64,000 bases of DNA from Blasia pusilla. Its lineage: Eukaryota > Marchantiophyta > Marchantiopsida > Blasiales. Of the stretch, positions 1 to 10,999 are shown piece by piece (the first letter of the stretch is position 1; each line of letters starts with the position of its first letter). Made by a program: the position numbers and the translations under genes. The stretch spans positions 14,632,001 to 14,696,000 of the forward strand of contig CM114273.1 of the NCBI GenBank assembly GCA_050084515.1, in the 5' to 3' direction. The notes beneath the pieces were generated by a model. That model was not told where the DNA came from, made no database searches, and saw only the letters and a list, made by a program, of their open reading frames with translations.

Positions 1-168
1 TGGCCCCGTTGCTCCCTTGTTTGCCTTGTCCCTCCCCTGCGCTCACGGGGCAGGCCTCTCCTCTATTTGGATTACCAAATTGGCCTTTGGTTATGGATCC
101 CAAATCGAGAGAACATGCCCTGTGAGCGCGCAGGGAGGGACAAGGCAAACAAGGGAGCAACGGGGCCA
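1..168. repeat. Long imperfect foldback at window edge
   Basis: Bases 1-46 are almost exactly the reverse complement of 122-168; the outermost arm begins tggccccgttgctcccttgt. The inner part (about 47-121) also pairs imperfectly, so the whole segment could fold into one hairpin of about 168 nt. It may be a MITE-like element or a hairpin RNA source. The element may continue to the left of the window, so its real ends are unknown. Confidence 0.75.
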
Positions 169-346
169 AGATCAACCTACACATGCACAAAGGCCAAGGG
201 AACAGAGCTGAGAAATTGAATGAACACTTGGAAAGTGGCCAAGGCCCATGACAAGGCCACGACAAACTGACATAAAAGCACGACGGTGCAAAGTAAAATG
301 TGTGTCATACAATCAATATGGAAAAAGAGCATAGGAGAAAAGCCGC

Positions 347-574
<228 letters not shown>

Positions 575-717
575 AATGAGCTTTCTTCCGTATCAAGTCA
601 CGAAAATCATGATTCCTGAGGCCGCAAGACCTACTGGAGTCAATGGGGATGGACTGAAATAATGTGACATTCTTGCGATCGGAAGCGAAAGAAGATGGGA
701 CAATCAAGAAAACTTAG

Positions 718-739
718 ACGGAGGAGCATGCTCCTCCGT
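718..739. repeat. 22-bp perfect palindrome
   Basis: Each half is acggaggagca read toward the centre, and the whole is its own reverse complement. A related but imperfect hairpin (ggagga / tcctcc around a 5-nt loop) occurs near 63465. The shared cggaggag core suggests both belong to a family of hairpin-bearing repeat ends. No function is assigned. Confidence 0.8.
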
Positions 740-2324
740 AAAGTTGCCCGTCTGATAGCCTATTGTCAACGGAATGTGTGTAGTCGACTCTATGAGTCTG
801 AATACGGCCGAGTGAGTACAGAGGCGTGGAGTGCAATCTACTGCCTTCGATGGATTTTTTGCAGGAGTGATCTTCTGCTTCTGACATGTTTCCAGGTTGT
901 TTGATAACCAGAAGAGGCACTTATTCCATGTGCTGGAATGAGAGGTATGCACGAGCACATGCCATTGAGTGGAACCCTAGAGTCCCAAAGCCCATAATGG
1001 TTTGTCTTGAGTGTGGTGGTTTAGAATCCACCTCTTTGTAACACGCATAGTATTGTGGTACAAATTCTCACATATTATACCACGAGCCACAAAGAGGCTC
1101 TCAGTGGGTGCTTGTTGTGGCTTTGTAGCCTTAATGAAGCAGAGAAGAAAAGAAATCGGCATGATAGTTGCCAAAGAGTAAATATCAGGTGAAGCTACTT
1201 CTGTTGCTGCTTTAGAGCATGCATACCGTAGCTATTGGATGCGCATATGATTTTTTGGCAGCCACAGTATACGTATACTGCAAGCCTTAGTGAGATATTT
1301 CAACCACTCTCAAGGAGCTGGTATTTCCCCCTAATGAATTCACTTGCAATCGTCTTTGTAGTGATCACAAAGAGATTTCATCCTAGATTTCCCTATACAA
1401 CAAAAATTTGAGTTGTAACCTGTTATCGCCTCGAGCAAGGATTTTGCTCACTCCTCTTCTATGTGGGGAAAATTTCTTCAAATACCCCGGAATCAAGCGA
1501 CATGTCTTAGAGCTTCGGCCTAGAATTCTCCAATAACCGCATCTGAGACTCTAGGGATAATCGTATTTGAAATCCACGCAAAATGTTAACCAGAATGGTT
1601 TAGGGTATATCATGCTGGTAATACGTGCAAGGTATATCATGCTGGTATATATGACTTAGTGTAGTGTCGTAGATACCCCCGTGCTTGGTGTTATGGTTAA
1701 ACCCCAAGAGGCAAGAGACACATGCACAAAGGCTGTGATGTTAATGGGAGGTGGAATTTTGGTGAGTGGCGACTTGTGTATTGCCATCATCATACAATTC
1801 CAGAAGGCCAGTCTAAGCCTACTCACAATTGAACCTACCATGGGACTAGCCCCTCATGCTAGTTTCTAAGATACTCCAGTTGGGTAATAGATGCAACAGA
1901 GACTTTAACGTCAAATGTTTGCCCTTTGGCGGCTTTAAACGCAATGTCTTAAATTAAGGAGGTGACATCACTATGTATACGAATGGAATATTGAGTGAGA
2001 TTGAATTCAGAGTAGCATTTAATATAGAATTTCTTTGGATCTGATATGTGGTGTTGTATTCTCTTTTGTGATTTGTATAATAGGTTCTTGTGTGTATCCC
2101 CATAGTTTCCAATGTTGACTTGTAGTAGAGCTAGTATCTGATTGGTTGAAAAGAGGGGTGAAGGAGAGAATGATGAGCCTATTTTTGTTTTAGGTTACGT
2201 AGACGGGCAGACACTAGCAGACTTGCGCTTTAAATGTTCTGCAATTGTGGAATTTGATTTTGATTTCTGGGATTTCAGGCTCCCTAGTAGAACGCATCGG
2301 AATGCATAGAAGGTAATTCTGCTG
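740..2324. other. Noncoding, no recognisable feature
   Basis: All frames are short and have no recognisable protein motif. I see no RNA gene or clear repeat border in this stretch. Confidence 0.6.
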
Positions 2325-5300
2325 ATGGAATTAGATGATAAAGTAGGTGTCATTCAACAATTACCTGTAGGCCTTTGTGGAAGGACAATGCAAGTGTCCT
2401 CCCACTCTGCATCCACCGTGTCAATTGTAGCCGAGACTGTAGCAGGTTCAGCTCCAGTGTCTCAGAACCATACTGAAATTGAGGCACATCTGGTGAGTTC
2501 AATTGATATCACAAACCAAGGTTCCGTCCGGGCCTCGTTTGAGTCAGTGTTGATGGCAGATCTAGATGCAAAATGTTGGAATGATGAGTTCATGAGATTA
2601 GGGAAGTGGGTTGAGAAGAATGGATACAAGGATCACAATTGGAGGGTGAGGACATGGGATGATGGAAAAGATGTCATAAGACATCTAGAGTGTTTGGAGT
2701 GTAGAGTGAACTATGGGAATGCATAGAATTCCCAAAATGTGAAATTGCTAAAATTGCTAAAGCAATTTGCAATAAATTGCTTTAGCAATTTTAGCACAAA
2801 GCATCTACTTAACCCGAAACATAAGGGTAGCTTTTGTAAGAGAAGAAAATTGCCTACATCATTGATGTAGCCTAGTGATGTTGTTCATATACCTCAATTT
2901 GATCATGGTGAGGCCATCTCTAGAGGACTAGAGATTGTCTCCCAAGTGAATGAGGATGTTGGGGGTGATAGGGAGGTGTTCTTTGAAACACCATCTCCCA
3001 CAGACCCTCAATATGCCAATAGGCCATACCTGTTTAAGGTCAAGTGTAGGGTGTGTGGAAAGTTGCATATAGACATGTGCCCAAAGAAATTGAATTTGGA
3101 TCATAATTTGAGACAACACATGGTTAGTCGGGATCACTTGGATTCCTCTTAGGTCAAGGAGGCTTCTGTGGCGATTGCATTGAGGTATGGGAAGAGAGGC
3201 AGACCAAGGAAAGCAGATACTAGGGATCAACATCCATCACAGGGATCAATCTTGAAGTTCTTCACAGGAGATAAGTTCAATGTTGGGAGCTCTTATGGGA
3301 AAGGTGAGTCATATCCTGCAATAGATCCAAGACTAAGTTTGCTTTGTTGGGGATTGTGGGATGAAATGGTAAAGTGGAGAGGAGATCCAATGGATTTCAA
3401 GGCTGTTCTTAATGATCAAGAGGGAGGGGCCTTGTGGGATTGTGAGTTAACTTGTTCTGCACAGGTTTACAATCCTACTCTAGAGTCTCTAGTGACCATT
3501 CAAGGTTGTTTTAGACACATGCAATGTGAAAGGTTGTCTTACGATGGTGGCGAGTTTATGAACCTAACGTGTAGTAAATGTGAGTCAGTAAAGCGATTGG
3601 ATGATTTTCATGGTCGGATGCACATGGAGCAGAAGCTTTAGTGCCAAGAGGAGCCAGAGGATACCATTGGGGGGATATGATTGGATTGTCTCACCAAGAC
3701 AGAGCTTAGAAAGCACGTTGCAAATTTGACTTCCAAATTCAGAAATCAATGATGGCTTCTATCATAGTATGCTGCCAAAGTAGTTGCCTTGAGTACTAGG
3801 TGCAGGAAGCTAGAGGAATTGTTAGGAGTAGGTACATATAGGAAGGATCTGAGACTGTTCCTTGGGAATATAGTGAATGGGCATAGGACTAGAGCATTTG
3901 GTGGCAAAGAAGGGTTATGGGATTTCATGATAGATGTGCTAGAAATCTAACCAGGGCTGCCAAGGATTTTAGGTATGGTAAGAGAACGAGAGCCATAGCC
4001 CAAGCAATGCTATAGTTTGGCAATAGGCAAGTGGCCCACTGCTTTTAGAAGAACTTAGGTGATCCAAGTCTAAAAACATTGAAGCGAGACATAGCCAAGT
4101 TACCACCCTTCAAAGTTGGATTACACAAAGAGATATTCATGGAGGTTGGCAGATTTTTGTCTACATCAAAGCAAACTCTTGGAATTGAAGGAGATATCCC
4201 TGCAATATTTGCAAAGAGAAAATGATGCACTTCGATAAAAACGTGTGATGGAAAACCCATCGGAAGTACAAAAGAGGATGAAACAAGGATTAAGGAAAGG
4301 CCTAGGTGAGTGTTTGATATTCAATACAAAAAATTATAAGCCATTGAAAAATTCTTTCCTTATGAATACAACCTAACATTACAGAGTCATGTTTGACAGA
4401 TGGGAGGCCAAGTATGATACCCTGATTGGGTTTTGTGGGCCCAAAGAGGCACACCAATGGTCATACGGAATGGAGGTACTGGTCGGGGAGGGTGATGAGG
4501 GCTACCATAAGATTTTAAGTACTTTCCAGGGTTACTGTAAAGGCATGTATGCTAGAGTTATCATGGTAAATCCTTTTCATGAGTCTATGCCTAAATTGGC
4601 CATCTGTGTTATTGCCACGTGTAACAAGTTCACTATAAAGTGGGTGAGACAACATTGGCTGCAGCTGGAAGGAATGTGGGATGAGTATTGTCGAGCTGAT
4701 GTCGGGCCTTTATTAGGACATGCCAGAGACGGGGATGTTCGTCGTAGAAAACTAATGATGGAGGATTTTAGGGGTGTTAACTCTACTATACCTAGGTATA
4801 GTGTGGGGTGGGAAGGATGGCAGTATTCTGTCTCCATTCTTCCTAATGGTGATCTATATGGCTTTAGAGACCATGATGCATCTCACAATGGGAAAAAAAA
4901 TTAATCTATTGGATAGATGCTCAACTACTTGTGTCCTTGGAGATCAACACGCATCTTTGTCATATGTGGCAAATATCTATAACCACTACACAATTCATGA
5001 GCATGGCTTGAAGTGGGATGATGTGAATAGGACTGACAGGTAGAATTGGGTTGGGTCTCAACAAATTGCTTCAAAGAGAATGCAAGCTTGTTTTCCGAAT
5101 ATGTTTGAGAGAATGGATGTTCGCCATGACATAAGCCTAGGGACCCAACTATACTTGGAGGTTTGTGGTAATTGCATTGATATTTTCTTCTCACGTAAGC
5201 ATCACTTGAGGAATCGTGTAGTTTTGGCATCTTAAGTGTCGTGGTTCTTTTGACTCTATAGACTTTGGCTGAGACATGGTGATAATTCTGTGACAGGGAG

Positions 5301-6812
5301 TGTAGGATCTATGACAGAGAAGAACATGATATCACTGCAAGCTTTCCATGATATCAACATGTCTTGCCATTTTATTGTATTACTAATGTATGCTTTTTGT
5401 GATAAGTATCCATATTTGCAAGTTCCATTTCACCTCCTAAGATTTGATTGTTGCGAGATCTTCTTCAGCAAGGTAGGTGGAATGAGTGGCCATGAACGGA
5501 ACTATGATTTTGGGTCTTTGTTGGATAGTGCAGTGGGATTGAATAGACTGGCTAGCTTGGAATTTGGACCAGACGGATTAAAGATTGGCCGGTCTCACCC
5601 AAAGCAAGATCACGTGTGGGGAACTCTCCATCCGTTAGGTATAGGAGAAGATGCTCCGATCCTAACATGTTTGACTATTCATTAATTCAGATTTATGAGC
5701 TAGTAGTTCATGCCCTTAAAGAGGGTTTGGATGAAGCAAAATCAATATTGAGCAGGTTGAGTATGTCTCCTAGGTCCTCTTTTCCTACAAATCAGAGGCG
5801 ATGGTGGTTGCATCCACAAGATGTGGAGGCAGAGACGTGGCTTGATTCTACTGTTATAAATGAGGCAGTTGCATGTGATAACTTTGAGGATTTTGTTGAG
5901 CATAGACCAACAGCAGGCCCTCGCCCATCTGATGAGTCTAGTGTTGATGAAACATAAATTGATGACCCAATGCAGAGGGATTTCAATAGTCTTGATGTTT
6001 GAGAAAGTGATGCACCGACCTTTGTTGAGTCTAGAGTGATTGTTGAGGACTTGGCTGAGGATGCACATAACAATCCATCCATAAAGACATAAACATTGGG
6101 ATATGAGGTAAGGCATGTATTCTGTTCAATTTTTCAGGAGTGCATAGATGGAGTTCCTTGTCAAGTTGTGCCTATTGTGACATTTGAGGGCAGGATATAC
6201 TACAAGTCCACTTTGGTCAGTGATTGGGCATGCAATCCTTTCATTTCTAAAGATAGGCTAACACGGATGTCACAGAAAACAACATATCACATTACAGGTA
6301 AGGTAAAAGAACCAACTAATCCAGATTGCCCAACTTGTTATGTTAACATTAGAGGTGATATAGCTTTTTTTTTTAAGTCTACTACACAAGTTGGCCCTTC
6401 TACTAGATCAAGTAAGTCAAAGAAGAGAAAACAAAAAGACTTGGATGAGAACAGAATAGTCCCTACAAAAGAGTTTTTGTTAGGTCGCATTTTATTCATC
6501 AAACAGAAATACGGTAGTCAATGGGGTAGATGTAGATCTCCTATTGATCTTTTGGACCGGCCTGTCCCAAAAGATGGATAGACATGCAGTGTTTGTGAGA
6601 TATTGTGCAATTGGTGTCGGCACACAGATACGAGCAACACCTTGTTCACATATGATGCATGTGATGGCCAATATATTGACATTGAAATGATGATTTCAAG
6701 TGTGAGCTTGTCCATGAAGCCAAGTCTTACATCCAGGATATATGAATTGGATAACGTTGATTTACAAGTGATGAATGATTACATCCACAACGTGTCGTCT
6801 TTTGCCAAGTGA
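2325..6812 (+). pseudogene. Broken zinc-finger, transposase-like gene (family not recognised)
   Basis: A chain of plus-strand frames reads as one decayed protein of well over 1,000 residues. In order: a segment ending in a CLEC pair (2325-2726); a segment with CRVCG and a later H-x5-H (2946-3152); an AT-hook-like GKRGRPRK, then a CSKC pair followed by H-x3-H (3168-3641); a Leu/Arg/Glu-rich, coiled-coil-like stretch (about 3740-3850); a Trp-rich core (4389-5233) containing LLDRC and LGDQHASLSYV; a segment with CEIFFSKVGGMSGHE (5290-5685); acidic linkers; a C-terminal domain (6096-6581); and a last Cys-rich piece (CSVC, CNWC; to 6812). The chain is broken by a frameshift at the poly-A run near 4893, stops near 5041 and 5233, and a perfect inverted repeat at 2746-2796. 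The layout of DNA-binding fingers, coiled coil and large core resembles a DNA-transposon protein. I cannot name the family. It could also be a domesticated or multi-exon gene, but the in-frame stops and frameshift argue for a relic. Confidence 0.5.
2746..2796. repeat. Perfect 23-bp inverted repeat with 5-nt loop
   Basis: The arms are 2746-2768 and 2774-2796, exact reverse complements around the loop gcaat. It lies in the gap between the first two coding segments of the 2.3-6.8 kb pseudogene. Within each arm the motif attgct is also repeated, so the structure looks like a small local duplication and inversion. Confidence 0.9.
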
Positions 6813-6885
6813 TGTGCATGTTATAGTGTGAAGTCATTTTTTGAGTTTATGATAGGCTAGTTTTGGGAGGGGATATGTTAGGGGG

Positions 6886-6944
6886 ATGACGGCGTGGCCA
6901 TATGAGCATCTTGCCTATATTGAGGTTCAATTCCTCTCCGTCAT
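6886..6944 (+). other. tRNA-like hairpin with B-box (59 nt)
   Basis: The ends atgacgg and ccgtcat form a perfect 7-bp stem like a tRNA acceptor stem. Just inside the 3' end is a T-arm, gagg-ttcaatt-cctc, carrying the pol III B-box-like ggttcaattcc. At 59 nt it is too short for a full cloverleaf and I see no normal anticodon arm. It is best read as a truncated tRNA or tRNA-derived (SINE-like) relic. Confidence 0.35.
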
Positions 6945-6949
6945 AGGTG

Positions 6950-7850
6950 TCAAAGTTATGGGGAAAGTGGAAGTTGCGCTAAATATTGATTCAATGGAAA
7001 CATACAATTAATTCCACCTTACATATCATTACTATGTTTGGCAGTGGCTTGGGTATTGTTGAAGGCTTTTAATAGCCTGTTATCAAGTGCAACAATACAA
7101 GACCACCACGAGAAGGGGTACTTATCTTTACTTTCAAGCCCCTAAATAAATCAAGGATACAAATTTACTTACCAAAATATAGGGGTCATAATTTTTAAAA
7201 ACTTGCGGATTTAAAGTAAGGGGGAGGAAAATAAATTTCACTTATAAGTTAGGGGGTTTCGACCCCAAAACGTCATAGGTGATGTAGGAGGTATACATAG
7301 AGTGTCCTCCCAAAAAAAAAACTTACTAAAAATAGCAAATTCTTGAATATGGCTCATATTACCCTAGTCCTCAAGTCTTGAGGGTGTCCTTTGATCTCAT
7401 TGAAGGTAATCTATAGATACTTCTCGATCCGCTAGAAATATGTGAGAGTTGTCATGCAGATACACATCATTGTCACCAAACATAAACAGAAGCTACCATA
7501 TTCACTCATGGCATCTAAACTCATAGAAGATAATGTATCAAAATATCTTCAATCGCCCTCTAGTTGGTGGTTAGATCCCTCTAATTCCAAATAGCCATAT
7601 GTCCTTACATACCATTATATGCATCTCTAGGATGCTAGGAGCAAAAATATTGGATGCTCATATGGCTCTATCGTTAGTCATATTTTCGTCATCCATGTCC
7701 CTAATACAAGTCTATATGTATGACTACCTAGTACCTACCCTATGTATATCTAAGACACATCCATCATCCTTAAGGAATCCTAGTGAGAAGTGGCGTCAGA
7801 TATGTCTTGTGTCATCCTCTCAAACATCCATCAAAGACTAGCATAGTAGT
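6950..7850. other. Noncoding, AT-rich, no recognisable feature
   Basis: Only short frames without recognisable motifs. Short poly-A and poly-G runs (near 7200-7320) suggest decayed repeat DNA. Confidence 0.5.
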
Positions 7851-7854
7851 TTTA

Positions 7855-10800
7855 CCTTGGGCAAATCCATACACAATACAATGCAAGCTTCCAAAATTTG
7901 ATCAACTATACTATAAATATTAGGAAGGTAACATGGCATCGAGTTAAGCACATCATCCTTACAAATCATACCATCACGTCTCTTCAATAAGATGAGAGAA
8001 TAGTAGATGCCAACACCTCACACATTCTCAAAATATTGTGTCTTTTTATAACATCAAATGTCATCAACGATGTCTCATACAAGTAGATATTGTCTCTCTG
8101 TTATCATGGATTGATAATCCCCTCTCCGAATTGTCGCATATCCTTAATGTGTCCCGATGTTATGCAATAGCCAAGTTCTCAAACGACATAGGCATAACCC
8201 TCTAAAACAACTTAGCCCTCTAAGAACATGCCGCGCCCACGCATCAAGATCATCGAGGTTCAACATCTCATCAACATTAAAAAAAATGGCTACATATAAA
8301 TCAAGATCTTGCCCATAAAAGCCAAAAAAAAGTGAGAAGGATGCCAAGAATGCTTGCCAATTGAACTTGTATCCCATCGCCAACCATGGCAACCATAGGT
8401 CCCAAGGCTCCTAGGTCAGTGACATTTCTATAAGCCATACTTATGTAAATCCTTCTTCATCATTTGAAGAACATGCTTGACTAGTTCCGTTGCCTTAAGA
8501 GGATCTTGCAAAGTGGTGTGGTAGTAGATAAATGCCTCATCACATAAGACTTGAAATCTCCGCAAAACTCTTGACTCTCATCTATGAACATCTCAACTAG
8601 TACGCCATGGTGACTCAGTATTTGATCTAAGAATGCATGTACTACTCCGTCACTCGCTTTGTCACGAAATGCAACCAACTCTATCCCCTTCAAAAAGTGC
8701 TCGGCCATCACCAACACATAATGAGTAGGACACTTCGTCAAAGGTAAAGGCCTAAGGCTTATAAAATCCAAACTCTATGATCTATAGCATTTGATAATTT
8801 CACTTTCATGACAACAGGTAAGACACTCATCGATGTGAACCTTTTAGCTCCCATACAGTGAAGTGGCCATCCAAACACCAAGATATTCAACTATGATCTC
8901 TGGCTGAATGAATTGAAGGTATGAGTGATGAAGTATATGGACTTGTCATGCATAGAGATTAGTAAGAAAAACTCAATTAGCATGGAAGTTGTCCAAAATC
9001 ACATACTACATGCATACACGTAGGTGGGTGCACAATCTCTCTTACTTTATTATATAAGGAAAAAAAACTCTTGAAAACACAAAGTTCCAACATCAAGAAT
9101 TATTAGATCATTCATGAGGCTCATCGTACAGCCCCATGTCATCCATATATCGATGAGGAGTCGTGGGCTCGATTGATAGATTAATTATTGGTTCTCTAAG
9201 GAGGGCACAGTGAAAATAGAAAAGATGGCTCAAGCAAGATCCAAAGTCCAAAATCTAAATTATAGTTGACATGCATGTCTAGATAAATTAGATTTAAGTT
9301 CACTTGGCAGATTTAGTGTTATTTCCATGAATTCATGTTTGGTAACTCTTCAATATAATCTATAAAAGATTAAAAAAAAGATGTGGCAATGCATGTCTCA
9401 TACAAATATAATGCTCTGTGATTGTGGACTAGGGTATAATTTATCTTTGAAAATTTGATTTTATACTTGTTGAAGTCTTTGGAGCTAAGATTGAATAATA
9501 ACATGGTAAAGACGTGCATAAGTATCGTAAGGTCCTACAAAGGGCTTCATGGCAAAGGGGATTGAAATAGGGGAATAAGAACACATCCCCAAAAGCATCA
9601 TCAAAATATATTGGTTTGTGGCACTCTATTAATGATAAAGGCCTTGCAAAATCCAAACTCCACCAGTAGCTCAAACCCATGATTTATAGTGGGTGTAATT
9701 GTAGAGTAAGGGCTTTGAAGAATGCTCAAAATGGATTACAAACTATGCACCTTGCGACCAAATTTTGCATATATATCTGCATGTCTTGCTGCTGATATTG
9801 TAACTAGAGCAAGCTTTATGAAGACTTTACCTCAAATATCCCACTCCTTGTAGGCATGGTGTACAAATTACGTTCTCTAGGAAGAATGAAGCACTAGTCA
9901 CACTGTACCATCCTCCCATACTCACAAAACATGTGTCCCCTCCGACCTAAATTGTCTGGCCCACTTTAGGATCCGATCCCACATTTTGGGATCCATTGTG
10001 CTTGATATGATGCCTCTATGTAGATACTCTAATACTACCCCATCCTTATAAATGTGTATCTTGACCACTTATCAGCTTCTCATCGGCCTCTTTATCTAGG
10101 CCCTCTCCATTTAACCTCATCGTCGGAGTTGATGTTGTATGGCTATCCATGGCCAACAAAACCAAATAGGTAGATGCATGCCACAAGAGCATCATCTCTC
10201 CATCATTTTTATCATACCAACGAGCTCCAATTGCATCTTGTTCACTTGTTCCAACTTAAACCATCGATCTCCATCTTGGTTAAGTCTCCCAAATCAATGT
10301 ATCTCATGGAAAACATACTCCTACATCAGCAAAGTCCACTTCGCAAGCTTCCTTGTAGGCTTATCGAACCTCATCAACAATATGTGTGGCTGATGCTGGT
10401 GATGAGAGTAAAGGGGTTATCAAACAAATAACACCTAAAATATGCAATGACCCACTCCAACAGCCATTACTAGCCAAGCACTCTCCCTTGTATCAGTTAT
10501 ACTGGGCATCTAAATTATTGTTTGAATGGCTAGTTTAAGCCACTACGAACTCTCTACCCTCATCATCATAATGGGTGAATAGCACTCCAAATCCCAATAT
10601 GCTCCAATCAATGTGCAATTCGAAAGGACACACCTTAACTAATCTCCTTAAGATAGGTGCGTACATAAATTAGTCCTTGAGTAGTTGAAATTCTCTCTCT
10701 TGCTCTTCCCCCCTCTACCAATGATGACTCACTTTTATCAACAAAGTAAGTGGCTTCATAGTAGTGTTGAATCCCTTGACAAATTATTGATAAAATTTTT

Positions 10801-10985
10801 CCAATCCCACGAATGTACAAACTTGACTCATATCTGTAGGGCGTGGAATATATGAAATAGCTTCAAACTTTTCCTCCAACTCCAAAGAGCTCCTCAAAGA
10901 TAACAAGTGGAGGAAGAGAAAATCCAAGAAGGGGAGAGAGTATAGGAGATAAGAGAAGGAGCAAGCAAAGATTTTTTTTGTCAAA
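7855..10985 (-). pseudogene. Degenerate Ty3/gypsy pol (RT end, RNase H, integrase)
   Basis: Read on the minus strand from 11.0 kb downward, fragments follow pol order. Near 10.8 kb is the reverse transcriptase to RNase H junction (QVCTFVGLEKFY, like the usual QVRSFLGLANFYR). Near 10.3-10.4 kb is an RNase H-like tail (RKLAKWTLL). At 8771-8481 is the integrase core (MDFISLRPLPLTK followed by YVLVMAEHF, and a later FIDESQEF). At 8392-8090 is the integrase C-terminal part (LPWLAMGYKF, then LDDLDAWAR). The frame changes often and many stops are present, so it is long dead. It is a different family from the chromovirus at 38.5 kb. No LTRs could be matched to it. Confidence 0.6.
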
Positions 10986-10999
10986 CTTCATCCAAGAAC

